Part shown: one piece after another, positions 12,991-22,595 of the stretch
Numbering within the stretch: position 1 is the stretch's first letter
Layout of the letters: each line of letters starts with the position of its first letter
DNA from: Nemertoderma westbladi
Taxonomy: Eukaryota > Xenacoelomorpha > Nemertodermatida > Nemertodermatidae
DNA: 45,054 bases
Assembly (NCBI GenBank): GCA_032718475.1
Contig: JAUCBJ010008002.1
Location: 1-45,054 of the forward strand
Reading direction: 5' to 3'
Program-made: the position numbers and the translations under genes
Notes under the pieces: model-generated
Database searches by the model: none
What the model saw: the letters and a program-made list of their open reading frames with translations, nothing else
What the model was told of the DNA's origin: nothing

Positions 12991-14130
12991 CAATAATATA
13001 ACACGACAATATAAATCCCTACAGTACATTATTTAATTACCCACTGTTCGCTCAGATTTTAGCCTAACTAATGTTCCCCAATTTTCCCCCAGTCCTAGTC
13101 TCGGTACCGTAGTGTCGGTGTTGGTCGACCCTGTTGCGTGTCCGTCCCACCCTTCCCGAACCCCGAAGGGATCGGTCATCAGGAACCAGTACGGCTTGGC
13201 TAGGGGTCTGTCATGTCGGTGGACCCGTTTGCGTGTCCGTCCCACCCTTCCCGAACCCTGAAGGGATCGGTCATCAGGAACCAGTACGGCTTGGCTAGGG
13301 GTCCGTCGGTTCATCGCAGGGACCCAACCACCTAGGCTTTCCGAGTCCTTATTCAGGCTCGTAGTCGCTTCGGCAGCCAAGAAGCTGCTCCGAACAGTCG
13401 GTAGGCCAGTAGAGTCCAGTCCTTTGTCTTTCGACCCCGTTGTGTGTCCGTCCCACCCTTCCCGAACCCCGAAGGGATCGGTCAGGAACCAGTACGGCTT
13501 GGCAAGGGGTCTGTCAGCCCGTCGTGAGCCCCAACGGTTGGTGGTTTTCCGAGTCCTTATTCAGGCTCGTACTAACGCCGGTCGTGGAACCCACTTCAGG
13601 AAGGCAGTCCTCGTCGAACCCTTCCTCCGTTAGTCGGTCGACCCATTCGCGTTTCCATCCCACCCTTCCCGAACCCCGAAGGGATCAGTCAGGAACCAGT
13701 ACGGCTTGGCTAGGGGTCTGTCGTCGGTTCCTGTCGCAAATCCCTGACACAAGCAGCAGACTTTCCGATGTCCTTTTCAGGCTCGTAATAACTGCTGTTG
13801 GCCAGGGACCGCTAAGGGCAGTCCTTGTCCTTTAGACCTAGCGAGTTACCAAATCCACCTCTACATGCAGCAGGAAGTTGGCTAGGCCTAATAGTAGTCA
13901 GGTAAACCTGAATACTGCTTAACTTTGCCTCCCACCCCTGGCCCTTATATACATGAAATGAGTCCCGTACCCCGTAAGTCGCCCCAATATTCGCCCATAA
14001 ATCGCCCCCAGTCTATTGAATGTGCCCAAATCCCATGTTCCCGCACCCAGTAGTGATATCGGAATATTCATTTAAAATAAATCCAAAAAATATTCAACTC
14101 GCATTAGGAAAAGTTGAAATACCGCGAACA
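12990..14130 (-). repeat. BEL-2 LTR copy (3' LTR on the minus strand)
   Basis: This 1.14-kb block is nearly identical to 26823-27893 apart from a few indels (near 13545-13575, 13725-13745 and 13985-14030). On the minus strand it begins TGTTCGCGGTATTTC directly after a polypurine tract. The other terminus is not a clean CA end: similarity stops at ATTATTGT on the minus strand. It contains four internal subrepeats and several copies of the GAGTCC...GGCTCGTA motif. GC content is far higher than in the flanks. Promoter and polyadenylation signals probably lie inside but I could not place them. Confidence 0.8.
13115..13740. repeat. Four ~75-bp subrepeats inside the BEL-2 LTR
   Basis: Blocks starting near 13146, 13241, 13452 and 13659 each read CCCACCCTTCCCGAACC, then GAAGGGATCGGTCA, then AGGAACCAGTACGGCTTGGC. 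They are separated by unequal spacers. The same four occur in the second LTR near 26981, 27075, 27285 and 27465. Repeated modules within an LTR often hold enhancer or transcription-factor sites; that role is inference. The long apparent reading frames through this region in both directions are a by-product of the repeats. Confidence 0.85.
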
Positions 14131-14141
14131 GTCCCCCCCAA
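14131..14141 (-). promoter_or_regulatory. BEL-2 polypurine tract
   Basis: On the minus strand the sequence TTGGGGGGGAC immediately precedes the LTR start TGTTCGCGG. This is the position and composition expected for the plus-strand primer of an LTR element, and it fixes the orientation and the boundary between the third ORF region and the 3' LTR. Confidence 0.75.
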
Positions 14142-14309
14142 TGACCTTCGTGAGGTCTATCGGTAGATCGAGTTTGCGTAGGTCATTTCCCATATAAAAA
14201 ACCCAAAATTTTAATATTGCATAGTCTTGATTAATTTGGCCTAGAGTTAGTTTATGTAAATATATAAAAATAAATGTTCGATATAAATGTCCTGGAATAT
14301 CCTGGTCCT

Positions 14310-15122
14310 CTATTTCTTATTCTGATACGCCTTTCTCCTCTTCGCCCGTCGACTCTCGTCGATCGCCAGTGCTGGTAGGGGAGCATCAACATCCATCGTG
14401 AGCAACGTTTCAGCTTGTCTCCTGGCGGCTCTTCCTTTCGATGGTAGCGGGATCATATCCGTCCGTCGTTCCAACTCGGTGGTGCGTGCCTCTAGGAACC
14501 ACTTTCCGTCACCGAACTCTTCTTTATATGAATATAAACGCCTAAGGATCTCGAATGGGCCGAATAATCCAGCGCTTAGTAACAGATCCACGTAATGGAA
14601 TGGTAGCGTCGCTGTCATATGGAGGCGTTCCGGGAACGAAAAATACCTGCACGCCATCTCCTGTGCGATATTTCGAGCATTTCTCAGCACTTTAGTCTTT
14701 ACGTGGTTGTTTGCGTAGGTTTCGAACATAACCATATTTCCCATAGCGGTAACATCTTTCGTAGGACATTTTATATTACAGCGGGGGCTAGCGGAATGTC
14801 CCCGGAAACCGCATGTTGTGCAGAGGTTATAGAGGGTTGGACAAACTGAAACATCATGTCCCGATGTCGCGCAGTAGGGACAATTCAGTATCCCGAGGAG
14901 CTGGAGGCACTAATCGGTTACTCGATTTCTTCTACCGCGTGGGCACTGCTCCGAACCGCAGTCTCCGCATATCTCTAACTGCATTTCCGGCCGAAGAATA
15001 TCGGAATCAGGACGCCGACGTAATACTCGAGTCGTCGGTCGCTTTTTGGAATATTCGCTGTGGCCGGTAGCCCGCGAAAGGCTGTGCTTTGGTGTAGTAT
15101 GTTCTCGTTTCGATAACCTTCT
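14310..15122 (-). pseudogene. BEL-2 third ORF, 3' part: double CCHC zinc-knuckle protein segment
   Basis: The open stretch 14744-14310 extends upstream in frame to a TAG at 14910-14912 and, beyond that stop, to about 15122. Just after the stop the frame encodes two zinc knuckles at about 14880-14765: CPYCATSGHDVSVC (CX2CX4HX4C) and CTTCGFRGHSASPRC (CX2CX4HX5C). An upstream CGDCGSEQC cluster and a basic arginine/lysine-rich stretch precede them. The C-terminal ~145 residues are mixed helical and end in a lysine/arginine-rich tail (RRAKRRKAYQNKK). Zinc knuckles of this kind bind single-stranded nucleic acid, typically in Gag. Here they sit in the last ORF before the polypurine tract, not in gag. 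The frame differs from the upstream part of the ORF, so a frameshift lies between about 14978 and 15122. Confidence 0.6.
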
Positions 15123-15880
15123 TTATGTCCTGCCGGTCTCATCTCGGATGACCGTTTCTGGCAGTGGATCCATTCGGTCTGCTCGGCGTACCATCGGGTA
15201 AGTCGCATAGGATCCTGTGGAATGGAGGGGGTAGTTGCCACCGCTGGTCAGCGAAGAGGTGCCGGGGTTTTCGACGGAGGGATTCCGAGGAGATCTTCGG
15301 GGGTCGGCACAGCGCTGGGACCCTTTTCAACCAGTATCGCTGAGCGGGTCCGTTGGGTGCTGGTACTCGGAATCTCCGAAGACCAGTCTTCGCCACCCGG
15401 GAACGGATATGGGGATAACCTCTGACATATGTCGCCGAAGTCATTCAACGCGAAGGTAGTGACTAACTCCCTCGCGGGGCTACCGGAGCCAAGTGGGGTG
15501 GAAACGCCTGCTTCCGTCGTAGGTTCGGCCGAGGCGACCCGTTTGGCGGCCGGTTCGTACGCGATTTCCGGATCGAGCTGTCGCTTTGGGGTGGACAGTA
15601 GAACACCTTCATGTAGCCATAATTCTTCCCCATCCGAGGAAATCAGTGGTTCCTCCGCACCGAGGAGATCGGTAATCGTAGGGATGTCGAACGGCCCATT
15701 CTCGTCCCAGGAAGCGATGACGGTGAGCATTTTCGTCTCTCCCGGTGTAATATTCTCGACCGCTTTGAACGCGTGGTTGATAACCTCGTTCCACTCGTAG
15801 TCGATAAAGGAATTAGGAACCGCCGTAATGAGGCTATCGAGAGTTTTACATATGAACTTAGCGACTGTGTAGGATTCCAT
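14978..15880 (-). pseudogene. BEL-2 third ORF, middle: acidic and Pro/Ser/Thr-rich linker
   Basis: This stretch continues in the register of the exonuclease-like segment, is open for 210 residues (15880-15248), meets a TGA (15248-15250) and reopens down to about 14975. The first ~40 residues (MESYTVAKFICKTLDSL) look like the end of the exonuclease fold, with a Y-x3-E pattern just at the Met. The following region is acidic and rich in Pro, Ser, Thr and Glu with no recognisable domain, such as a disordered linker would be. The Met at 15880 is probably internal, since the frame runs in from upstream through two stops. Function beyond spacing is unknown. Confidence 0.5.
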
Positions 15881-16909
15881 AACGACGTAGATGTAGTTCC
15901 GTCGCTCCGGATTCTCCCACTTGTGGTGGATCGTCCACTTTCTTTCAACATCCTTCCAGCGACTCTCTCACTCACTCTTTATTTCTAATCCCGGGTATCC
16001 ACCATATATCTTATTATAATCCTGGAATTTCTGGGGTTTAAAGTCTATGCCGCCGTTTAGCACTGCGAGGTAGCCGATACCGGATTTCGTCCGTCTCACC
16101 TCTCAGAATCCTCGCATGAATTCGGCGGATCGTAACCAGGCTAATAGTGTCTGGGTGTCGACACAATGACTAATGGCGTTGAGATCTTCTCGACGGTCTC
16201 TTCCGAAAGGAGCATTCGCATAGTCGTTTCGGACGTCCGCCTTTATATCCGACCCGATTTTAATGATGTCGAAGTCGAATAGGATCTTTTGGATCTCGGG
16301 TGGTAGTAGCCAGATCGCTCCGGCTGTCCGCACCTCCTGTCTGGATGTCGGAAATATTCGACATACCAACACCAAACTGTCCAGGGTTCCGAGGACGACG
16401 ACCAAGGATCGACCGTATTCTTTCGTCCCGTACTTCTCCTGGTAGTCGTCACGTTTCTGGATAACTGATATACGTTCCTCTCGCAGCGTTGCCGTACACT
16501 CCGCTAGGTTTCCCCAGTGGGCGAGGTACGTACTCTTGTCGTCGACGAAACTTTGATATCGCACCAACGTAATCGCTTTCGAGGTGGGCGTCGTGTTTCC
16601 CTCGTTGTCGTATATCAAACATCGGGATTTGTAGATGCTTTGCCAGAACGTTTCCCAGTACGACAACTCATCCCCTCCGGTTGCCTTTGCGTTCCGAGTT
16701 CTTTTCAGTCTCGTACTAGCATCGGACAACCGGAGGTCTCGTAGATTCCGGGAATCCGGTCCCTCTCGCCTGGAGAATTTGACGACTCGCACATTCTCAT
16801 TTATCAGGGCGTTCCATTTTGTATCAAAGTTAGGGGATCCAGGTTGTGGATATTCCAGTAAATCTATCGTATTACGTAGTTCGCCGATAATTTGGCGATT
16901 TGGGTCCAT
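15820..16909 (-). pseudogene. BEL-2 third ORF, 5' part: DEDD 3'-5' exonuclease-like domain
   Basis: The ATG at 16909 has a favourable context (A at -3, G at +4) and follows an AT-rich leader. The first ~165 residues are unrecognised. From about residue 168 the pattern resembles RNase D/WRN-type exonucleases. A hydrophobic strand SLVLVCRIFP comes first, then LLPPEIQKILFDFDIIKIGS leading to DIKADV, which is like the family block 'L..LL.d..I.KVG..IK.D' (Exo II). HCVDTQTLLAWL follows, like the 'vvDl..LA' strand. After a TGA at 16103-16105 the same frame continues through a second TGA (15968-15970) to a tryptophan-rich region and a Y-x3-E near 15880 where DEDDy enzymes have Y-x3-D. A clear Exo I DxE was not found. 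Family assignment is by eye; catalytic competence is doubtful. Confidence 0.5.
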
Positions 16910-17462
16910 ATTTTCGATTATGTCCGTTGCAAATTTACATCAGTTAATTATAAATCCAGAAAGTCTGATACTATAGTGACTGCAGAATAATTCAGTTTAT
17001 TTGTAATTCAGTTTATTAAATAACATTGCTATATAGGCATCTACCATCTTATTGCTAATACATTCAGCATTTACAGTTACTATAGCTATACATTAATATC
17101 CAACCAGTTTTGACTTTTTATGTCCTCTTCTTTTTCCAATTCTTTTCTTTCTACATTTTATACATTTTTTTGTCTTTTTTCATTTCTCATTATTATTTCA
17201 TTTCACATTTCATTTATTTCATCACATATTTCTTCATTTATTTCCACCATTTCATCATTTATTACACCATTTCATTTATTTCCATTTCATCATTGGGGTT
17301 ATAGCACCCCGGCTATCATCATTTGTTATAAGCGCAGCACCAGGGTGCGCATCATTACATTTTCATCATCATACGAGTCATCATTCAGTTTATAGTAGGG
17401 TTGTCTGTTTCTTTTCATCATTTCCAACTACATTCAATCATCTTCTTTGGGAAATTTTCGTT
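16910..17462. other. Low-complexity non-coding spacer
   Basis: From about 17110 to 17290 the plus strand is almost pure pyrimidine with recurring ATTTC and CATTT words, so the minus strand is purine-rich. From about 17290 to 17462 the sequence is richer in CATCATC words and probably belongs to the 5' untranslated region of LINE-A. The exact LINE-A 5' end and any target duplication could not be identified. No protein-coding signal is evident; an apparent plus-strand frame here is only Phe/Ser-rich low complexity. Confidence 0.6.
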
Positions 17463-18494
17463 GTGGAAGGGGTGTTACGCGACAATCTAGGATCTACAAA
17501 GGCACTCGGCAAAAAAGCACCCCCAACCCCCACTATGGATTACATTAGCAATGCGGAGGTCTGGCCACTAGAGGCCAGTGGAATTACCGGATACAATCGG
17601 CCTCACAGGCATCAGTTAACTCCTGACCGGCTGCCTGTTTCACCCCCTACTGGAGAGAGAGCAGCCAACAATTATTTGAGTCCATTTCCTGATGACCTTT
17701 CTGGCCCAAACCCTGGGTCACCAGGGAGGCCAGATTGTGATGGGGAGAGGGATTCTGAAGTTGGAGGCTACTCTCATGTTCCACCCCGACCAACAAAGCC
17801 ATTGGTGAATCTGAGGCAAGTCACTAGACTAGCCTCAGTAAATACCCTAACACTCGGGTCCCCAATGCGACAAGGTGAGCTGACTGCCTTGGCAGATAAG
17901 CTTTATCTTAGCGCAGTGGGTGTTCAAGAGCACCGAATGCAGACTGGACAGACTGATGAGGTTGTGCTTAAGGACATGGGGGGTGGTTGGCGATTCGCCC
18001 TCGCGTCAGCAGATGATAGTGGCAATGGTGGAATTGGTCTACTGATGAATCCAACTGCACATGCAGCATTGGACAAAATAGACCAAATCTCTAACCGCAT
18101 CATCCGTTGCCACTTCTCATGTTCTGGAAGACTGGCTAAGAAGTTTCCTAAGGTGGTTCTGATTGTGTGCTACTCTCCAACTAGTGTTGCCCCTGTAGAG
18201 GAGGTGGAAAATTTCTACCACAATCTACAAGCAGCTACTGATGGAGTGGATCAGCATGCATTCTTAACATTCCTGGGGGACTTTAATGCAAGTCTGCATC
18301 AATCACCTACATCGCCCTGGGTCTATAGCAATAGTGTTAACCGAAATTCTGTCCATCTTCAGGATTTTATCTCTGGAAATGGATTGTTTTCGGCTGGAAC
18401 CGAGTTCAAGAAGCGAACTGGAAAGCTATGGACTCATAGTGGACCCAGTGGTCACAAGTCCCAGATAGACCATATTCTGTTTCGTAGGAAATAA
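17463..18494 (+). CDS. LINE-A apurinic/apyrimidinic-type endonuclease domain
   Basis: The 343-residue frame begins with ~115 residues of Pro/Gly/Ser-rich sequence of no recognised fold, which may be genuine N-terminal extension or read-through of untranslated region. The AP-endonuclease domain follows: RLASVNTLTL (~123-132, start of the domain), VGVQEHRM (~152-159, catalytic Glu), GNGGIGLLM, CYSPTS, FLGDFNASL (~272-280, catalytic Asp/Asn) and SQIDHILFRR (~332-341, catalytic Asp/His). All catalytic positions I can see are intact. In target-primed reverse transcription this domain nicks the target DNA. The stop at 18492-18494 is a point lesion: the same frame continues immediately into the linker that leads to RT. 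Confidence 0.9.
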   Translation: MEGVLRDNLGSTKALGKKAPPTPTMDYISNAEVWPLEASGITGYNRPHRHQLTPDRLPVSPPTGERAANNYLSPFPDDLSGPNPGSPGRPDCDGERDSEVGGYSHVPPRPTKPLVNLRQVTRLASVNTLTLGSPMRQGELTALADKLYLSAVGVQEHRMQTGQTDEVVLKDMGGGWRFALASADDSGNGGIGLLMNPTAHAALDKIDQISNRIIRCHFSCSGRLAKKFPKVVLIVCYSPTSVAPVEEVENFYHNLQAATDGVDQHAFLTFLGDFNASLHQSPTSPWVYSNSVNRNSVHLQDFISGNGLFSAGTEFKKRTGKLWTHSGPSGHKSQIDHILFRRK

Positions 18495-19388
18495 AGGAGC
18501 TCTATACAAGACTGTAATGCATTTACACTTCGACCCTTCTCCAGTGACCACCGCCTTATTGTGGCCAAGGTAAGACTCAGTCTGCGTGCTAGCAGAACAA
18601 CGAAATCTGCCTTGCCGCGGCATGACTGGTCTTCTCTGTTGCAACGGCCAAGTGTGAGATCCAGCTTCACACTACAGCTGAGTAACAGGTATGAGGCTCT
18701 TGCCTCTGAGGCGGCAGATCACTGTGAGGGCTATACTGCCTTTACAGAAGCAGTTAAGTTAGCAGCTGCAGAAACAGTTCCTGTATACCCTCGAAACAGG
18801 AAAAGGGCCCCCTGGACTGACAACAAAATTCAAAAGTGCCGAAACGACCTTCATAAGGCGCAGAAAGAGTCCCGACTCAAACAGACTTTAGCGGCCAAGA
18901 ATGCAGTTAAGGCTGCATCTAGGTCCCTGAACAGGCAGTACTCTGTTAATCTACAGGAGCTAATAAACCAACAGGTTGATGCCATCAATGATGCTGACGA
19001 CAGCAGGCAATCATCCCAGGCATGGAAATCGATCAATCTGCTTACTGGGCGGAAAAGCCAACCAACCACCAAGGTTAAGGCTGAATCACCAGCCGATCAC
19101 CTCAATGGTTGGAAAGCCCATTTTGAAAAGCTCCTCAATAATGACAGGGTATTGCCAGATAACTTTATAGAAGTAAAAGTGTCTGAGTCTGTACTCCCAG
19201 ATATTCCCATTGGCGATATCTCCTTTGCAGAAGTGAAGGCTGCTGCAAAGAGCATTAAGACCAATCGTGCCAGTGGAGTAGATGGTGTTCCCCCTGAGGT
19301 CTTTAAAATACCTGAGTGTTTAAAGCTCATCTATCCCATCATAGTAGACATAGTAGACAAGAGTCCCACAAGAAATGAAAACAAATAA
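18495..19388 (+). pseudogene. LINE-A linker and N-terminal RT region
   Basis: Directly after the TAA the unchanged frame runs on with SSDHRLIVAKVRLSLR, the usual end of the endonuclease domain. It then covers ~210 residues of charged linker and the RT-0/RT-1 region with KSIKTNRASGVDGVPPEVFK (about 19252-19311). The last ~20 codons (from about 19340) diverge from the equivalent region of LINE-B because a small deletion shifts the frame; the true sequence resumes in the frame that opens at 19375. An internal Met at 18561 is not a natural start. Confidence 0.85.
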
Positions 19389-20757
19389 GTTGGTGCCAGT
19401 TCCCAAGAAGGGCAACCTAACACTCTATGGTTCTTTTCGGGGAATCTCATTGATCTCGATTGCTGCAAAGCTATACAATAGGATTCTATTAAATCGCATC
19501 AGGGATCCCATTGAGAGACTGCTCCGTGGAAATCAGAATGGGTTCCGTAAAGGTCGTGGGACCATGGAGCCCATTTTGGCACTTAGAAGGATAATTGAAG
19601 AATTATCAAAAAAGAAAGACAGGCATCTGGCTGTTATCTTTGTTGACTTCTTCAAGGCCTTTGATTCAGTCTCTCGCTCACGTATGTTCAGCATACTTTC
19701 ATTATATGGGATTCCTGATGAAATTATTGCAGCAATCAGATCAGTATACGATGGTTCGACAACATTTGTGTCTACTGTTGACGGTGACACAGAACCATTT
19801 GAAGTGTTATGGGGCGTCCTCCAAGGAGACACACTTGCACCATTCTTGTTCATTATTGTGGTTGACTATGTTCTACGCATGTCCTTAGATCATCATAATG
19901 ATGATGGGGTGATGATAACTCCACCTACTGGCTCCAGAAGTCGAGGAAATCCTGCCAAGTACCTAACTGATCTAGACTTTGCTGATGACTTAGGAGTACT
20001 CTCAGAATCATTAGAGGGAGCCCAACGGCTCCTCAGCTCATTAGAACATGCTGCTTCTAGTGTTGGTCTTTTTATTAACTCCAGAAAGACCAAAATTCTG
20101 ACAGTTAACTTTGAAAGTCCTCAGCAAGTCTCTGATCGGATGAGCATAAGCTCAAAGGATGGTATGCTTGAGCATGTGGACGACTTCTGTTACCTGGGAT
20201 CATGGATCCGGAAGTCAGGTGAGGACCTTCGAATACGTAAGGGAAAGGCATGGGCAGCCTTGAATAGGCTTTCCAGGATTTGGAAGTCACCGAGAATTAA
20301 TCGGAAACTTAAGGTCCGATTATTTAGAGCAGCAGTAGTTCCAGTACTCCTCTATGGGAGTCCATGCTGGGCTCTAACTGCTGAGGACACCAAATCTCTG
20401 GATGGCACATTCACAAGAATGCTACGCCGGGTTCATTGTGTCAAGTACAATGCACAGATCTCCAACCAGACACTATATAACATTGGAGGTGTCTCATTGG
20501 TTCCCCCAAGCTTGACACTAGAACAAAATCGCCTCCGCTTTGCAGGACATTGCTTTCGCCGTGAGGACCGGCCAGTGCATAATCTTGTACTTTGGCGGCC
20601 TCATGGAGTGAATAAGCATGGTGGACAGCCCATGACTTTCTTGAGACGCATCTTAAAGGACACTGGCCTTAAAGATGCGGATGATCTAGCAAATGTCATG
20701 GGTGATAGGGAGTTGTGGCGGTGCAATTTTGTTGACAAGCTGGCACAGCATTCCTAA
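19375..20757 (+). CDS. LINE-A reverse transcriptase and C-terminal domain
   Basis: This 460-residue frame holds the RT fingers and palm: LVPVPKKGN (RT-2), SFRGISLISIAAKLYNRILL, NQNGFRKGRGT, FVDFFKAFDSVSR (motif A, catalytic Asp), GVLQGDTLAPFLFIIVVDY (motif B), LDFADDLGVL (motif C, FADD) and ASSVGLFINSRKTK (motif D). The thumb has FCYLGSWI. The C-terminal domain includes LRRVHCVKYNAQISNQTLY and LRFAGHCFRRED, with a Cys/His-containing block shared by RTE-like elements. Catalytic residues are intact. The start Met lies just after the frameshift, so the native protein began at the element's upstream ATG. Confidence 0.93.
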   Translation: MKTNKLVPVPKKGNLTLYGSFRGISLISIAAKLYNRILLNRIRDPIERLLRGNQNGFRKGRGTMEPILALRRIIEELSKKKDRHLAVIFVDFFKAFDSVSRSRMFSILSLYGIPDEIIAAIRSVYDGSTTFVSTVDGDTEPFEVLWGVLQGDTLAPFLFIIVVDYVLRMSLDHHNDDGVMITPPTGSRSRGNPAKYLTDLDFADDLGVLSESLEGAQRLLSSLEHAASSVGLFINSRKTKILTVNFESPQQVSDRMSISSKDGMLEHVDDFCYLGSWIRKSGEDLRIRKGKAWAALNRLSRIWKSPRINRKLKVRLFRAAVVPVLLYGSPCWALTAEDTKSLDGTFTRMLRRVHCVKYNAQISNQTLYNIGGVSLVPPSLTLEQNRLRFAGHCFRREDRPVHNLVLWRPHGVNKHGGQPMTFLRRILKDTGLKDADDLANVMGDRELWRCNFVDKLAQHS

Positions 20758-20797
20758 AAATGCAGCTGCAATGCAGCATGCCGATCCTAGTAGTAGT

Positions 20798-21008
20798 ACA
20801 GCTGGGCTAGTTACACCGCCTACGCCCCAAACTGCACACGTAACGGACAATGAAGACGCTGGAAGTGAAGTCACGTGGAATGCACCAGGGACCCACCAGA
20901 ATAACACTCCCAACAACATAAAGCTCAGCCGACGAAGTCATGTGGGATGGGGTTACGCAACATTCCGGGATCTACAGCTGGACTAGTTACACCGCCTACG
21001 CCCCAAAA
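20798..21008. repeat. Spaced 35-bp direct repeat beside the LINE-A 3' end
   Basis: A 35-bp phrase starting ACAGCTGG and containing CTAGTTACACCGCCTACGCC occurs at 20798-20832 and again at 20974-21008 with one mismatch. A further shared phrase CCCACCAGAATAAC follows each copy. The first copy begins directly at the LINE-A tail. The segment between them (~140 bp) has no coding signal. Whether this belongs to BEL-2 or reflects the LINE insertion event is unclear. Confidence 0.75.
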
Positions 21009-21306
21009 TCCACGCAACGGTCCCACCAGAATAACGCGACTGAGAAACATAAAACCCTCTATACACATACACAACACACATACATAACAACACAACATAA
21101 TACAATGGATACAATGAATTCCACTTCAAATCTTTACCATTTCCAATAATCCAATATAGTTGGTCCCGATGACCAAAATCAGGGTGAACAATACATAAAC
21201 TACCCTGCATCAGTCGAAACATCTGTAGGGTGACGCTGGACTCCACATAACACACGAGGAAACACAAATACCATTGCGTGGTTACAGTTGTTTTAAGGGG
21301 GTCCAT
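20983..21306 (-). CDS. Short hydrophobic ORF in the env position of BEL-2 (uncertain)
   Basis: This 107-codon frame starts 55 bp downstream of the integrase stop on the minus strand. The N-terminus has a charged start followed by a hydrophobic core (WYLCFLVCYV, residues ~12-21), like a signal peptide. A second hydrophobic stretch (YYVVLLCMCVVYVY, ~75-90) could span a membrane. The frame ends near the LINE-A junction, so a longer protein could have been cut off or displaced. Some BEL/Pao elements carry an env gene at this place. No family motif is recognised, and a chance ORF is possible. Confidence 0.3.
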   Translation of the reverse strand: MDPLKTTVTTQWYLCFLVCYVESSVTLQMFRLMQGSLCIVHPDFGHRDQLYWIIGNGKDLKWNSLYPLYYVVLLCMCVVYVYRGFYVSQSRYSGGTVAWILGRRRCN

Positions 21307-21361
21307 AATTCATTGTCGATAAATCACAGTTTAAAGAGTTTGTCAATAGGATGAGAAGGGT

Positions 21362-22561
21362 TTAAACGGGTTTAGCATTGTCACCAATGTCTGCAGCAGG
21401 ATCCTGAGTAGGGAACTTATCACCTCTCGTAGAGTCACCGCTGTCATTGCCTTCAAGAAGGCACAGCCTCTGGATAGGGCGTTGGTAGTGGCCCTTTGCC
21501 GTTCGTATCGTCACAGTCCTCGCAAGTCCGTCTTTACTTGGAGTTATTGCCACGACTCGCGCCACAGGCCAGTGGACGCGGTCTTTGAGGTCTTCCTTCA
21601 CTAGCACCATGTCGCCAACTGTGACATTCCTATAGATGTTGTTCCACTTCCTCCTGGTCCGGAGGGTTATGAGGTACTCTTGGGCCCAGATTCTCCACCA
21701 ATGCGCTGCCAACGCTTGGGCCTTCTTCCAATTGGTATGTCTCATGATATCATTGTGATCCGGAAACATCGTCTCTGGAAGAATGTGGGTTTTGGGTCTT
21801 CCGAGTAGGTGGTTAGGATCCAGATCTGTGGGGTCATCGTGGATAGGTACGATGGGCCGGTTGTTTAGGGTAGCCGTGATCTCGCAGAATGTTGTGCAGA
21901 GGGTGTCGTGGGTTACCCGGGTATCTCCTAATGCGACGCGCATGGATAGTTTTACCAAGTCGATGAGCTTCTCCCATACCCCGCTCATATGGGGTGCTAA
22001 GGGTGTTTGGAAGTGCCACTGTATATGGTGTTCCTTCCAGACTTGGGATGCGGTGTCCTCGGTGAACCATCCCTCGATTGCCTCTCTAAGTTCTCTTTCT
22101 CCTCCCACAAAGTTTGTACCATTATCGGAGTACATATGACGACATGTTCCATTGTTCACCATGAACCGACGCAGGGCGTTGATAAATGCGTGTTGCGTAA
22201 GGTTCACCACGATGTCTAGGTAGATTGCCCTAGACCTAAGGCATGTAAAGATGGCTCCCCAGCATTTGATGTTGGATCATCGCTCGATGACCGTGAATGG
22301 TCCGAAACAGTCTACTCCGGTTACATAGAACGGTGGGGAATCGGACTGTAGACGTGTGGCTGGTAAGTCGGCCATCCTTTGTGTGAGTGGTGGCGCTAGA
22401 TATCTTCTGCAGGGAAAACAACGTTTTAACACTTTCCGGATCAGTGGCTGGATGTGGGTGATCAAATATCTTTGCCGTATATTAGCCATAATCCAGTTCT
22501 GTCCCACGTGATGGTTTTCCGCGTGACACTGTTGGATTAATAGCTTGGCTAGTGTTGACAT
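21362..22561 (-). pseudogene. BEL-2 integrase
   Basis: The zinc-binding region (22561-22420) has H-H-C-C spacing: HAENHH, then CFPCRRY. TGVDCFGPF gives the first catalytic Asp. An in-frame TGA at 22277-22279 interrupts the chain, very likely a CGA-to-TGA CpG transition, and the same frame continues to 21362. SDNGTNFVGG supplies the second Asp, and the Glu lies in GVWEKLIDLVK, where the usual WER is WEK. A C-terminal BEL-type domain follows (VGDMVLVKEDL, then RLCLLEG). Only the single stop damages it, so the integrase is the best preserved part of this element besides gag. The stop codon near 21362 is the natural end. Confidence 0.9.
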
Positions 22562-22595
22562 TCCGGGCAGAAGCGCTGGTTATTTGACTTTGTAT

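Larger units (their letters stand above)
17463..20797 (+). mobile_element. LINE-A: RTE-like non-LTR retrotransposon nested in BEL-2
   Basis: A near full-length element with an AP-type endonuclease followed by a reverse transcriptase and a C-terminal domain, ending in the short tandem tail CCTAGTAGTAGTA about 30 bp after the stop codon. Short 3' microsatellite tails and the compact EN-RT architecture suggest the RTE clade. Only two lesions interrupt it: a TAA at 18492-18494 and a frameshift between 19340 and 19375, so it is a fairly young insertion. It lies opposite to BEL-2 and splits that element between integrase and the third ORF. Other copies of the same family lie at 29032-30103, 36076-36145 and (related) 40004-42229. 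Confidence 0.88.

Noticed and set aside
17110-17395. Phe/Ser-rich membrane protein
   Set aside because: Pyrimidine-rich low-complexity sequence read as codons.
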